Source of the DNA: Diplocloster agilis
GTDB lineage: Bacteria > Bacillota > Clostridia > Lachnospirales > Lachnospiraceae
NCBI RefSeq assembly: GCF_019042275.1
Contig: NZ_JAHQCW010000034.1
Location: 1-64,000, forward strand
Length of the DNA stretch: 64,000 bases
Reading direction: 5' to 3'
Under the pieces are notes generated by a model that saw only the letters and a list, made by a program, of their open reading frames with translations, made no database searches and had not been told where the DNA came from. A program made the position numbers and the translations under genes. Each line of letters begins with the position of its first letter. Positions within the stretch are counted from its first letter, which is position 1. Of the stretch, positions 25,529 to 35,600 are shown piece by piece.

Positions 25529-27499
25529 ATGAAGCGCCCCTTAAAACCCCGTGATAAAATCACCCAGCGCATGACCCACGACGGGCTGACGCTGGATAAC
25601 CAGACCACCGGCGAGAACGTCAACGTGTCCAGCCGGGAGGCCGAGCAGGAATATACCGCCGAGCCGGGCGGCACGGCGGAAAAAGCACTGGAACGGGCCG
25701 ACCAGCTCCACAGCCGCCATAAGGCGAAGCAGGCGGCCAAGGACGCCGGAGAGGTAGTGGCGGAGGGAGGCGAAGCCCTGCACCGGCCCACCTCCCGCCT
25801 GCAATTTACCGCCGAGGAACGGGCCTCCCCGGAGCTTGCCCCCTATATCAAAAAAGCCGAGAAACGGGCGGATAAGCTGGACGCGGCCAAAGACGCCCTC
25901 CCGAAGAAGCGCGTACTTACCAAGGAAACCGTCTACGATGAAGCCAAGGGAAAGGCCAAGAGTAAACTTCACTTTGAAAAAGTGGAAAAAGACCCGCCGA
26001 AGCTCAAAACCAATCCGGCCAGCCGCCCCGTACAGGAGGCGGGGCTATATCTCCACGGGAAAATCCACGAGGTAGAACACGAAAACGTGGGCGTGGAGGG
26101 CGGCCACAAGGGGGAAGAACTGGCCGAGCGTCAGGCGGGCAAGGCCCTAAGAAGCACCAGACAGCGGCATAAGCTAAAGCCCTACCGGGCCGCAGCCAAG
26201 GCCGAGAGGAAATCCATAGCCGCCAACGCCGAGTTTGTGTATCAAAAATCCCTGCGGGATAACCCGGAAATGGCGCAGGCGGTAAAGAACCCGGTTTCCC
26301 GCTTCTGGCAGAAGCAGAAAATCAAGCGGCAGTATGCCAAGGCAGCGCGGGCGGCGGGCCAGACGGCACAGGGCGCGGCCAGCACCGCCAAGACCACGGC
26401 CACCACAGCCAGGAAAGCCGCCAAGGAAAGCAAAAAGGCCGCCTCCTTTGTGGCCCGCCACTGGAAAGGGGCGCTGCTGATCGGCGGCGTGGGCCTGCTT
26501 CTCATGCTGATTATGGGCGGCCTGCAATCCTGCACCGCCATGTTCGGCAGCGCCGGGACGGGGCTTGCGGCCACCTCCTATCTGTCCGAGGACAGCGATA
26601 TGCTGGGGGCCGAGGACGCCTACGCCGGGATGGAGGCCGACTTGCAGCATGAGCTTGACAACTACGAAAGCCTGCACCCCGGCTACGACGAGTACCGTTT
26701 TGATTTGGACGAAATCAGCCATGACCCCTATGTGCTGACATCTATCCTCTCCGCGCTCCACGGCGGGGCGTTTACGCTGGACGAGGTACAGGGCGATCTT
26801 GCCATGCTCTTTGAACAGCAATACACCCTGACGCAGACCATTGAAACGGAAATCCGTTACCGCACGGAAACGAGGACAGACAGCGAGGGCAACGAGTACG
26901 AGGTGGAAGTCCCCTATACCTACTATATCTGCAACGTGACACTTACCAACAACGACTTATCCCACCTGCCCGTTTATCTCATGGACGAGGAACAGTTAAG
27001 CCTGTACGCGGCCTATATGCAGACATTAGGCAACCGGCCAGACCTCTTTCCAACCGGCAGCTATCCCCATGCCTCCACCGTCAAGGAGCCGACCTACTAT
27101 GAAATCCCCCCGGAAGCTTTGGAAGATGAAACCTTTGCGGCCATGATTGCGGAAGCGGACAAATATGTGGGCTATCCCTATGTGTGGGGCGGCAGCTCTC
27201 CAAGCACCAGCTTTGATTGTTCCGGCTTTATTAGCTGGGTACTCAATCAGAGCGGATGGAGCGTCGGGCGGCAGACGGCGCAGGGGCTTTATAACCTCTG
27301 TACCCCCGTCACAGCGGGGCAGGCCAAGCCCGGCGATTTGGTGTTTTTCGTCGGCACCTACGACACTCCCGGCGTTTCCCATGTGGGGCTTTATGTGGGT
27401 AATTCCGTCATGCTGCACTGTGGCGACCCCATTTCTTACACAAATCTAAATTCAAGTTACTGGCAATCTCACCTATTTTGTTACGGGCGTCTACCCTGA
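25529..27499 (+). CDS. NlpC/P60 cell-wall hydrolase of the conjugation apparatus (CD1108 type)
   Basis: A 656-residue protein. Residues 1-310 are charged and Ala/Lys-rich, probably cytoplasmic and partly coiled. A single membrane segment, ALLIGGVGLLLMLIMGG (about 313-329), follows. The exterior part ends in an NlpC/P60 peptidase domain (about 540-656). Its catalytic Cys lies in FDCSGFISWVL, its His in VSHVGLYVG, and HCGD completes the motif. This gives a type II membrane enzyme that opens peptidoglycan for the mating channel, a role played by VirB1/PrgK-like proteins in other systems. The long N-terminal domain is characteristic of the CD1108 family of these elements. Confidence 0.85.
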   Translation: MKRPLKPRDKITQRMTHDGLTLDNQTTGENVNVSSREAEQEYTAEPGGTAEKALERADQLHSRHKAKQAAKDAGEVVAEGGEALHRPTSRLQFTAEERASPELAPYIKKAEKRADKLDAAKDALPKKRVLTKETVYDEAKGKAKSKLHFEKVEKDPPKLKTNPASRPVQEAGLYLHGKIHEVEHENVGVEGGHKGEELAERQAGKALRSTRQRHKLKPYRAAAKAERKSIAANAEFVYQKSLRDNPEMAQAVKNPVSRFWQKQKIKRQYAKAARAAGQTAQGAASTAKTTATTARKAAKESKKAASFVARHWKGALLIGGVGLLLMLIMGGLQSCTAMFGSAGTGLAATSYLSEDSDMLGAEDAYAGMEADLQHELDNYESLHPGYDEYRFDLDEISHDPYVLTSILSALHGGAFTLDEVQGDLAMLFEQQYTLTQTIETEIRYRTETRTDSEGNEYEVEVPYTYYICNVTLTNNDLSHLPVYLMDEEQLSLYAAYMQTLGNRPDLFPTGSYPHASTVKEPTYYEIPPEALEDETFAAMIAEADKYVGYPYVWGGSSPSTSFDCSGFISWVLNQSGWSVGRQTAQGLYNLCTPVTAGQAKPGDLVFFVGTYDTPGVSHVGLYVGNSVMLHCGDPISYTNLNSSYWQSHLFCYGRLP

Positions 27500-27521
27500 C
27501 GCCAGAAAGGAGTTTTAGACT

Positions 27522-27776
27522 ATGGCAGCAAATAAACTTGACCGTATTGAAAAGGACATTGAGAAAACCAAGGGCAAGATCGCGGAATTGCAGAAACAGC
27601 TCCGGGAGCTGGAAGCGGCAAAGACCGAACAGGAAAACTTGCAGATCGTCCAGCTTGTGCGCGGTCTGAACATGACCCCGCAGGAGTTCGCCGCCTTTGT
27701 GCGCGGCGGCGCTCTGCAAGCGCCCCCGGCCCCGCAGCCGGAGTTTGAACAGGAGGGAAACGCTGATGAAGAATAA
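27522..27776 (+). CDS. DUF4315-family protein
   Basis: An 84-residue protein, almost entirely a coiled coil (KLDRIEKDIEKTKGKIAELQKQLRELEAAKTEQENLQIVQLVRGLNMTPQEF split over the first 55 residues). AAAGGAG lies before the ATG. Found next to the NlpC/P60 and DUF4366 genes in Tn1549-like elements. Its stop overlaps the following gene by 11 bases, so the two are coupled. The function is not known. Confidence 0.8.
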   Translation: MAANKLDRIEKDIEKTKGKIAELQKQLRELEAAKTEQENLQIVQLVRGLNMTPQEFAAFVRGGALQAPPAPQPEFEQEGNADEE

Positions 27777-28563
27777 GCTCATTCGCAGATTTACCGTGAC
27801 GCTGGTCGCTGTGCTTTGCATGGCGGCTTTTTCCGTCACCGCCTACGCCGGGGGCGCTGACCCTGACCCGGAGCCGCTGCCGGAAACCACCGAGGCCCCT
27901 TTGCCGGAGGAAACGGAGGAACCCACCACCGGGGGCATAGAGATGGAGCCGGAGGGCGTACCCGTCACCCCGGAGGGCAACGCGGCTCTGGTAGATGATT
28001 TCTACGGGGATAAACAGCTTATCACCGTCACAACCAAGGCCGGGAATTATTTCTATATCCTGATTGACCGGGCCAACGAGGACAAGGAAACCTCCGTGCA
28101 TTTCCTGAACCAAGTGGACGACGCCGACCTGCAAGCGTTGTTGGAGGACGGCGAACAGGAGCCGCAAGCCTGCACCTGCACGGCCAAGTGTGAAGCCGGA
28201 GCCGTCAACACGGCCTGCCCGGTTTGTAAGAATAACCTGACCGCCTGCGCCGGGCCGGAGCCGGAACCCGTAGGCGAGGAAGAACCGGCAGCGCCGGAGA
28301 AAGAAAGTGGCGGTATGGGCGGCCTTGTGGTGTTCCTTGTGGTAGCGCTGGCAGGCGGCGGCGCGGCCCTTTACTTCTTTAAGCTCCGTAAGCCGAAAGC
28401 GGATGTCAAGGGCAGCGATGATCTGGATGAGTACGACTTTGGCGAGGACGAAGAAGAAGCCCCGGAGCCGGACGACGCCACCGATGGGGACGCCCAAGAG
28501 CCGGGGGAAGATTTGTTGATAGAGGAAGAAGCAACAGAAACGAATAAGGAGGACGAGGAATGA
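27766..28563 (+). CDS. DUF4366-family surface protein
   Basis: A 265-residue protein from the ATG at 27766 (AGGAGGG upstream). It has a signal peptide (basic start MKNKLIRR, hydrophobic core, cleavage after VTAYA), a Pro/Glu-rich exterior with a small Cys cluster (CTCTAKCEA, CPVCKNN), a C-terminal membrane helix GGLVVFLVVALAGGGAALYFF and a very acidic tail. This is the layout of DUF4366 proteins in this element family, probably a surface component of the transfer apparatus. It overlaps the topB start by four bases. Confidence 0.8.
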   Translation: MKNKLIRRFTVTLVAVLCMAAFSVTAYAGGADPDPEPLPETTEAPLPEETEEPTTGGIEMEPEGVPVTPEGNAALVDDFYGDKQLITVTTKAGNYFYILIDRANEDKETSVHFLNQVDDADLQALLEDGEQEPQACTCTAKCEAGAVNTACPVCKNNLTACAGPEPEPVGEEEPAAPEKESGGMGGLVVFLVVALAGGGAALYFFKLRKPKADVKGSDDLDEYDFGEDEEEAPEPDDATDGDAQEPGEDLLIEEEATETNKEDEE

Positions 28564-30650
28564 GTATTCAGTTAGTGATTGCAGAGAAGCCGAGCGTAGC
28601 CCGCAGCATTGCAGGCGTGACCGGCGCGGATAAGAAACAGGACGGCTACTTTGAGGGAAACGGCTATCTGGTGAGCTGGTGTATCGGCCATCTGGTTTCC
28701 CTTGCCGACGCCGGGGCCTACGACGGGCGTTTCAAGAAGTGGCGCTATGACGATTTGCCGATTCTCCCGCAGGAATGGCAGTATATCATCCCGGACGAGA
28801 AGAAAAAGCAGTTTGAAGTCCTGCGTTCCCTGATGGAGCGCCCCGATGTGGACGGCCTTGTGTGCGCCACCGACGCCGGACGCGAGGGGGAACTCATTTT
28901 CCGTTTCGTCTATCAGATGGCGGGCTGTCAAAAGCCGTTCAAGCGTCTTTGGATTTCCAGCATGGAGGACGGGGCCATCCGTGACGGCTTTGCCAGCCTG
29001 AAACCCGGCGCGGACTATGACGCCCTCTATCAATCGGCCCTTTGCCGGGCGCGGGCGGATTGGCTGGTGGGGATAAACGCCACAAGGCTTTTCTCCATCC
29101 TCTACCACAAGACCCTGACCGTGGGCCGGGTGCAGACGCCCACCTTAAAAATGCTGGTTGACCGGGAGGCCAAAATCAGCGGTTTCAAGAAAGAGAAAAA
29201 TCACGTTGTCCATATCGCAGCGGGCGGCATGGAGGCGGCCAGCAGCCGCATTTCCAACCCCGGCGAGGCGGACAGCCTGAAAGCGGCTTGCGCCGGGGCG
29301 CAGGCCGTTTGTGTTTCCGTGGCGAGGGAGAAAAAGACGGAGCAGCCGCCCCGCCTCTATGACCTTACCACCTTGCAGCGGGAGGCCAACCGGCTCTTTG
29401 GCTTTACCGCCAAGCAGACCCTTGATTACGCCCAACAGCTCTACGAAAAAAAGCTGCTGACCTACCCCCGCACGGACAGCCGGTATTTAACCGACGATAT
29501 GCAGCCCACAGCGGAAAGCCTTGTGTCCGGCCTCTGGCCCCTGCTTCCCTTTGCAAAGGGGCTTGACCTCTCCCCGCAGTTTGGCCGGATTCTGGACAGT
29601 AAAAAGGTGAGCGACCACCACGCCATCCTCCCCACAATGGAGTTTATCGCCAAGGGCTTTGACGGCTTGACCGAGGGGGAGAAAAAACTACTTTCCCTTG
29701 TCTGCTGCAAGCTGCTGTGCGCCGTGGCCGCGCCCCATGTGTATGAGGCCGTCACCGCCACAATCACCTGCGCCGGGAATGAATTTACCGCCAAGGGCAA
29801 AACCATCCTGACGCCGGGATGGAAAGAGATTGACCGGCGCTTTAAGGCTTCCTTTCAGACCGACGCCGACGAGGACGCGCCGGAGCTTGCGCGGGAGCTG
29901 CCGGAGATTACCGAGGGCCAGACCTTTGACAAGGTGGAGGCCAGCGCCACCGAGCATTTCACCACGCCGCCAAAGCCCTACACCGAAGATACGCTGCTGT
30001 CGGCTATGGAACGGGCCGGGGCCGAGGATATGCCGGAGGACGCCGAGAGGCAGGGCTTAGGCACACCGGCCACCCGCGCCTCCATCTTAGAAAAGCTGGT
30101 GCAGATGGGATTTATCGAGCGAAAGGGCAAGCAGCTACTTCCCACCAAGGACGGCCACAACCTTGCCTGCCTCCTGCCGGATGTGCTGACCTCTCCCCAG
30201 CTTACGGCACAGTGGGAAAAGGAGCTGACGGCGATTGCCAAGGGGGAGGCCGCCCCGGAGAGCTTCATGCAGGGCATTGAGGAAATGACGCGGGGCCTGA
30301 TTGCGAACTATTCCCAGATCAGCGAGGACGCCCAGCAGTTGTTTCAAAACGAGCGTGTGGTTATCGGCAAATGCCCGCGCTGCGGGGAAAGCGTCTACGA
30401 GGGGAAAAAGAACTACTATTGCGGAAACCGGGCCTGCCAGTTTGTCATGTGGAAGAATGACCGATTTTTTGAGGAACGAAAGAAAGCGTTCACCCCGAAA
30501 ATCGCCGCCGCGCTCCTTAAAAGCGGGAAAGTCAAGATAAAGGGCCTCTATTCCGTGAAAACGGGAAAGACCTACGACGGCACGGTACTTTTGGCTGATA
30601 CGGGCGGGAAATACGTCAACTATCGCATAGAACGGAGGGCAAAGAACTAA
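28560..30650 (+). CDS. topB: DNA topoisomerase III (ICE-encoded)
   Basis: A 696-residue type IA topoisomerase. The TOPRIM domain starts with VIAEKPSVARSIAGV and has the acidic metal motif CATDAGREGELIFR. The active-site Tyr302 lies in LLTYPRTDSRYL. A single four-Cys zinc-binding unit, CPRCG...YYCGNRACQF, closes the protein. The ATG overlaps the DUF4366 stop. Such topoisomerases are standard in Tn1549-like elements and are thought to resolve transfer or replication intermediates. Confidence 0.95.
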   Translation: MSIQLVIAEKPSVARSIAGVTGADKKQDGYFEGNGYLVSWCIGHLVSLADAGAYDGRFKKWRYDDLPILPQEWQYIIPDEKKKQFEVLRSLMERPDVDGLVCATDAGREGELIFRFVYQMAGCQKPFKRLWISSMEDGAIRDGFASLKPGADYDALYQSALCRARADWLVGINATRLFSILYHKTLTVGRVQTPTLKMLVDREAKISGFKKEKNHVVHIAAGGMEAASSRISNPGEADSLKAACAGAQAVCVSVAREKKTEQPPRLYDLTTLQREANRLFGFTAKQTLDYAQQLYEKKLLTYPRTDSRYLTDDMQPTAESLVSGLWPLLPFAKGLDLSPQFGRILDSKKVSDHHAILPTMEFIAKGFDGLTEGEKKLLSLVCCKLLCAVAAPHVYEAVTATITCAGNEFTAKGKTILTPGWKEIDRRFKASFQTDADEDAPELARELPEITEGQTFDKVEASATEHFTTPPKPYTEDTLLSAMERAGAEDMPEDAERQGLGTPATRASILEKLVQMGFIERKGKQLLPTKDGHNLACLLPDVLTSPQLTAQWEKELTAIAKGEAAPESFMQGIEEMTRGLIANYSQISEDAQQLFQNERVVIGKCPRCGESVYEGKKNYYCGNRACQFVMWKNDRFFEERKKAFTPKIAAALLKSGKVKIKGLYSVKTGKTYDGTVLLADTGGKYVNYRIERRAKN

Positions 30651-30655
30651 AAAAC

Positions 30656-30756
30656 AGCAAGCATAGGGAGTGTAGCCACACTCCCGAAAACTCCCTGACC
30701 CGGTACACCCTGCCGGGCCGGGGAGTTTGCTTGTTGGGGAATATCCCCAAACCCCT
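30656..30756 (+). repeat. oriT-like repeat, copy A (direct)
   Basis: Starts with AAACAGCAAGCATAGGGAG. It contains the hairpin GGGAGTGT-AGCC-ACACTCCC (30666-30685) and ends with TTGGGG-AATAT-CCCCAA (30734-30750). It matches, in inverted orientation, the segment 39070-39175 next to mobC. The central 40 bases differ between the copies, but both are GC-rich with GGGCCGG. It sits in the 143-base gap between topB and the large polyprotein gene. Confidence 0.75.
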
Positions 30757-30793
30757 ACGCAAAACACGACCACAGAAAGGATGTGAGGAATGA

Positions 30794-33700
30794 ATGTCGT
30801 ACAGCTCTTACGACCATGACAGCTTAGAAACGGCTGAAACCATGAAGATTGAGCGCCGGATTTACTTTGAAAGTGAACAGTCCGACCTTTCCGGCCTGGC
30901 GGCCCTGCCCTTGTCGGAGCTTTTGAAGCAGCGGGAGGAAAGCGCCGCCGCCGAACAGGAAGTGTTTAACCGTCTAAAGGAGCTGGCCGCCGCATGGGAG
31001 GAACAGGCCGGAAAGACCCTTGCCCTTGATAAAACGCTGGACTATGCCCGGACGCTTCCTGTCAAGCATACCGCAAACCAATGGGAGCCGCAGGGCGATT
31101 TTCTCCGCGTCCGCAGCAACGCCGTCTATAAAATGTCCTATTCCATTACCGAGAACACTCGGTATAACAGCGCGGCGGAGAAATCCATCCCCTATTCATG
31201 GACGCTGGACTGGAATCTTTACACCAATGCGCCGGGGAATTACGGACAGGCCAGAATCGCCGGGCAAAAGAAAGTCTTTGACAGCCGGGAAGCACTGGAC
31301 AAATATCTGAATGGCCGTATCAAGGCCCACCAGCATTTGTTTACGGAAATCTCCCCGGCCATCCTCAAGGAGTACGCCGACTATTTCAAGGTGAATGGCC
31401 TTTTGCTCCCCGGTTACACCATCGAGGGGGAAGCGCCCAGTCAGGCCGCCGAGCTGCCCCAGCAGACCACCGGGGCCGAAAAAGAACAGCCGGAGCCGTC
31501 CCCTGCTATCCAACCGCCTGAAAGGAGGGAACCCGTGAACGAAGTATTTTCTATCCTGATTGACAACCGCGCCGAAGCGCAGTCCGGCGGGCCGCACGGC
31601 TACTGGCTTTCCCTGCCGGCCACCGCTGAACAGGTGCAGGCCGCCATGAAAGAAATCCACATCAGCGCCGACAACCCGCAGGATTTTTTCATTGACGGCA
31701 TTTCTGCCCCGGAGGGCCGGGCGCTGGAATTGCCGGAGGATTTGGTACGGGCCGCCAGTGTGGACGAATTGAATTTCCTTGCCGCCCAGCTTCAAAAGCT
31801 GGACGCTGTGGAGCTTGCAGGCCTCAACGCCGCCATGCACTCTCCGGAAAAATTTCAGTCTATCGGCCAGATCATCGACTACGCCGAGAACACCGATTGT
31901 TTTATCCTGATCGACGCCAAGGACAACCGCACACTGGGGGATTACTACTTAAACCGTTCCGGCCTGATGGTAGTCCCCGACGAGTGGAAACCGGCCATCG
32001 ACACGGAACGGCTGGGCCAGTTTATCGCCAGCGAGGAAAAAGGCACGTTTACGGAGTACGGCTATCTCCTGCGAACCGGCGACGAGTGGCAGCGCGTCCA
32101 CGAGGGCCAGCCCGTGCCGGAGGAATACCGGGTAATGGGCTATCCCGCGCCGGAAGCGCTGCGGGAGGAAGCAAAAGCCCAGCCAGAGCAGAAACAGGAG
32201 GCCGCAGCTCCGCCCCCGCAGCCCGTCACCCCCATTATCCTGAACAGCCAGAACAGCGCCGACCGCATGAAAGAAATCACCGACCGGCTGGAAACAGGAA
32301 TACAAGAACTTTTCGAGAGTGAACGCTACAAAGCCTATCTCACCTCTATGGCGAAGTTCCACAGTTACAGCTTTAACAACACGCTCCTGATCGCCATGCA
32401 GGGCGGCCAGCTTGTCGCAGGCTATAACAAGTGGCGGGATGATTTTCACCGCAACGTCAAGAAAGGCGAAAAGGCCATCAAGATACTGGCTCCAGCCCCG
32501 TTTAAGGCCAAAAAGGAAGTGCCGAAGCTGGACGCCCAGGGCAAGCAAGTGATCGGCAGGGACGGAAAGCCTGTCACCGAGGTTCAGGAGGTACAGGTTC
32601 CGGCCTTTAAGATTGTTTCCGTCTTTGACGTGAGCCAGACCGAGGGGGAGCCGCTGCCCTCTTTGGGGGTGGAGGAATTGACGGGCGGCGTGGAGCAATA
32701 CCAAGATTTTTTCAAGGCGCTGGAACAGACCTCCCCCGTCCCGATTGGTTTTGAGGACATCCCCGGAGGCTCTCACGGCTACTACCACCTGACGGAAAAG
32801 CGGATTGCTATTCAGGAGGGCATGAGCGAATTGCAGACCGTCAAGACGGCCATTCACGAAATCGCCCATTCCAAGCTCCACGCCATAGACCCGGAGGCCA
32901 CGCCCGCAGAGCAGGCCGCCCGGCCCGACAGCCGAACCCGCGAGGTACAGGCCGAGAGCGTGGCCTATGCCGTCTGCCAGCACTACGGGCTGGACACGTC
33001 CGACTATTCCTTTGGGTATGTGGCCGGGTGGAGTTCTGGCAAAGACCTGCAAGAGCTGCGGGCGTCCCTTGAAACCATCCGCGCTACTGCCCACGAGTTG
33101 ATAACCGCCATCGACGGCCACCTTGCCGAACTTCAGCAGCAGCGGCAGGCCCAGCAGGAACAGCCGGAGGCCGCCCCAATAGAGCAGGCCGCCGAGCAGC
33201 CAAACCCGGACGGCGTATTTTCCAAGCTGCCCCCGGAACAGCAGCAGGCCATGACCGATGAAGTGCGGGCCATGCTGCAAATGCTGATTGACACGGATTT
33301 GAAAATTACCGGCGAGGTATCGCAGGGGACGAAAGAGGCCATCCAGACACAGGGCTTTACGCTCTCCAAGGATGGAACGCTGGAAAAGGCCGAGGCCCGG
33401 CAGCCGCAGGCGTGGAATAGGATAGACGGGATTTTGAACGGAAAACCATTCATGCCGGAGGCGTTCCCCAATGAACGGGCCAACGCTTTGATTGACCTTG
33501 CAGAAAAGGACGGCCAGCGGTTAGGCAACGGGGAACGCCGGTTGATTGTGGAATATGCCGAGGCGGTGGACGACACGCAAAAGGTGATGGCCCTTGTCAA
33601 TGAGCTTTGCGAACAGGGCTATGAAATGCAGTACGGCGAGGTGGACAGCTTTGTGAAAAGCCGGATAGAGGGGGAAATCGCCGTGGCAAACGCCGAGCGC

Positions 33701-35221
33701 CAGATCACCCTTGACCCGGCAGCGGAGCCGATTGTTACGATTCTTTGGAGTGAAAGCCCCCACCTGAAAGACGGCCAGCAAATGCCGTTACATGAAGCCG
33801 ATGCCGTTTTTAAGTCACTGGACGAGGCCCAGCGCCATGACCGGGAACAGCCGGGTTATACAGGTCATTGGTACGATAAAACCAAGTTCCGCATTGATTT
33901 TACTATGCAGGGCCAGCCGGACAACTACGAGGGGCGGCAGGATTTTGGCGACGGAGACGGTTCCCTGATCGAGCATATCCAAGGGTATCACGAATACTAC
34001 GCGCAGGATGAAAGCTGGAAAAACCATGTGCTGCACCACGAGGGGCCGGAGGCATGGGAGGCGGACAAGGCCCAGCGGGAAATGCTTCTCAATGAGTTTA
34101 TCCCTTATATGAAGCAGCACTGTAACCTTTCCCGTATGGAGCAGGAGGCCCAGCGCCTTTTGCAATCCGGCGATTCCCTCCCGCCAGAGCAGACCGCCTA
34201 TTTGACCGCCCTTGTGGACTATGTAAAGGAGTGCCGCCCGCTTCTCAATCAGGGGGAACCTTTGCCGGAGCCGCCGCAGCTTTCCGACTTTGATAAGAGC
34301 TTGCAAAACTACAAGGAGCAGGTACAGGCCGAGGTCGCGCAGGAGGCCAAGGCCGCCGGTTTGACGGTGGAGGAATATATTGCTTCTGGCTCCGATGCCC
34401 CGGCGCAGCCTAACTTTTCCATCTACCAAGTACCGCGCGGCCCGGAGGGGCGCGACTTCCGCTACCGTTCCTATGAGGGCTTGCAGGCGGACGGGCTTTC
34501 AGTAGACAGGAAAAATTACCAGCTGGTCTACACAGCCCCGTTGGATAAGAACGCCTCTCTGGACGAGATTTACCATTGCTTTAATATGGAACATCCCGCC
34601 GATTACAAGGGACGTTCCCTCTCTATGGGAGATATTGTAGTGTTCCGGCAGGACGGGAAACAGACTGCCTACTATGTGGATCGTATCGGTTATCGGGAGG
34701 TGCCGGAATTTTTCAAGGAGCAGGGACGGCAGCTTACCCCCGACAAACTGGAAACGGGCGAAACTGTTAAAACACCGAGGGGGACTTTCTATGTAACCGC
34801 CATGAGCCGGGAACAGATGGAGGCTGCCGGGTATGGATTTCACCACCAGTCGGAGGATGGCAGGTATCTCATTATGGCAAATGGTACGAGGGCCTTTGCC
34901 ATCCCGGCCCAGCAGGACAGCCACATCAAAACCGCTGAAATGTCCACCGAACAGAACGAAAATATGATCGACGGCATCCTGAACAACACTCCGTCCATGG
35001 GAGAACTGGAAGCCAGAGCAAAGGCCGGAGAACAGGTTTCCCTTTCGGATGTCGCTGCGGCAGTGAAAGCAGAGGGACAAACGCAAAAACAGGCCCACAA
35101 GAATGCTAAGGCCAACCATAGCCAGAAAAAGCCCTCCATCCGGGCGCAGCTTGCAGCGGCTAAGAAGGAACAGAAAAAGAATCCCCCGCATAGGGAACAA
35201 TCAAAGGAATTGGAGGTATGA
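30794..35221 (+). CDS. Giant multidomain YodL/ArdC-type antirestriction polyprotein
   Basis: A 1475-residue protein typical of Tn1549-like elements. An N-terminal large-polyvalent-type domain (1-220) is joined by a Pro/Glu linker to an ArdA-like module, beginning FSILIDNRAEAQSGG (about 250). Next comes an ArdC N-terminal ssDNA-binding-type domain (about 490-590, FHSYSFNNTLLIAMQGG) with a metalloprotease motif TAIHEIAHSKLHAID near 690. After further linker domains comes a YodL-like domain (FSIYQVPRGPEG, from about 1208). A GTG at 31535 with AAAGGAGG is in frame and could start a shorter form. Likely delivered or expressed on transfer to protect entering DNA; domain roles are by family analogy. 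Confidence 0.75.
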   Translation: MSYSSYDHDSLETAETMKIERRIYFESEQSDLSGLAALPLSELLKQREESAAAEQEVFNRLKELAAAWEEQAGKTLALDKTLDYARTLPVKHTANQWEPQGDFLRVRSNAVYKMSYSITENTRYNSAAEKSIPYSWTLDWNLYTNAPGNYGQARIAGQKKVFDSREALDKYLNGRIKAHQHLFTEISPAILKEYADYFKVNGLLLPGYTIEGEAPSQAAELPQQTTGAEKEQPEPSPAIQPPERREPVNEVFSILIDNRAEAQSGGPHGYWLSLPATAEQVQAAMKEIHISADNPQDFFIDGISAPEGRALELPEDLVRAASVDELNFLAAQLQKLDAVELAGLNAAMHSPEKFQSIGQIIDYAENTDCFILIDAKDNRTLGDYYLNRSGLMVVPDEWKPAIDTERLGQFIASEEKGTFTEYGYLLRTGDEWQRVHEGQPVPEEYRVMGYPAPEALREEAKAQPEQKQEAAAPPPQPVTPIILNSQNSADRMKEITDRLETGIQELFESERYKAYLTSMAKFHSYSFNNTLLIAMQGGQLVAGYNKWRDDFHRNVKKGEKAIKILAPAPFKAKKEVPKLDAQGKQVIGRDGKPVTEVQEVQVPAFKIVSVFDVSQTEGEPLPSLGVEELTGGVEQYQDFFKALEQTSPVPIGFEDIPGGSHGYYHLTEKRIAIQEGMSELQTVKTAIHEIAHSKLHAIDPEATPAEQAARPDSRTREVQAESVAYAVCQHYGLDTSDYSFGYVAGWSSGKDLQELRASLETIRATAHELITAIDGHLAELQQQRQAQQEQPEAAPIEQAAEQPNPDGVFSKLPPEQQQAMTDEVRAMLQMLIDTDLKITGEVSQGTKEAIQTQGFTLSKDGTLEKAEARQPQAWNRIDGILNGKPFMPEAFPNERANALIDLAEKDGQRLGNGERRLIVEYAEAVDDTQKVMALVNELCEQGYEMQYGEVDSFVKSRIEGEIAVANAERQITLDPAAEPIVTILWSESPHLKDGQQMPLHEADAVFKSLDEAQRHDREQPGYTGHWYDKTKFRIDFTMQGQPDNYEGRQDFGDGDGSLIEHIQGYHEYYAQDESWKNHVLHHEGPEAWEADKAQREMLLNEFIPYMKQHCNLSRMEQEAQRLLQSGDSLPPEQTAYLTALVDYVKECRPLLNQGEPLPEPPQLSDFDKSLQNYKEQVQAEVAQEAKAAGLTVEEYIASGSDAPAQPNFSIYQVPRGPEGRDFRYRSYEGLQADGLSVDRKNYQLVYTAPLDKNASLDEIYHCFNMEHPADYKGRSLSMGDIVVFRQDGKQTAYYVDRIGYREVPEFFKEQGRQLTPDKLETGETVKTPRGTFYVTAMSREQMEAAGYGFHHQSEDGRYLIMANGTRAFAIPAQQDSHIKTAEMSTEQNENMIDGILNNTPSMGELEARAKAGEQVSLSDVAAAVKAEGQTQKQAHKNAKANHSQKKPSIRAQLAAAKKEQKKNPPHREQSKELEV

Positions 35222-35224
35222 GGA

Positions 35225-35425
35225 ATGTATTTCACCGTGGAAGAAGAAAACCTGATTTGTATGTATCATAAGAGTGACCGGCGCAGGACATCGGGAGCCA
35301 TCCGGGCCACCCTGTCGGATATGAGCGAGGATATGGCGGCGCTGGCCCGTCAGGCCCTTGATAAGCTGGACGCTATGGGCGATGCCGACTTTGAAGCGCA
35401 GCCGTTCCATTTCACAGACGAATAA
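35225..35425 (+). CDS. Transposon-transfer assisting protein (TTRAP)
   Basis: A 66-residue acidic protein, MYFTVEEENLICMYHKSDRRRT to the end FHFTDE. It matches the short TTRAP family found behind the YodL gene in these elements. GGAGG precedes the ATG, and the gene begins three bases after the polyprotein stop. It is small, probably helical, with no catalytic motif. The name reflects association with transfer; the mechanism is unknown. Confidence 0.8.
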   Translation: MYFTVEEENLICMYHKSDRRRTSGAIRATLSDMSEDMAALARQALDKLDAMGDADFEAQPFHFTDE

Positions 35426-35436
35426 CCCAAGCAGGC

Positions 35437-35487
35437 AAAAGCGCCGGACGCGGGGGGCTATATGTCCCTTGCGTCCGGCGCTTTTTT
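35437..35487 (+). terminator. Terminator of the conjugation operon
   Basis: GCGCCGGACGC (35441-35451) pairs with GCGTCCGGCGC (35471-35481), followed by six T residues. It closes the long plus-strand operon after TTRAP. Confidence 0.9.
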
Positions 35488-35600
35488 CGTGTTATACAAA
35501 TCCATAGCATTTTCATAGTCAAATGTGACCTTTAGCCGTCACGCAGACTTATTCGCCTTGACGAATCATTGGCTGGCGTTCGATTTGCTGCTTTTTTGTA

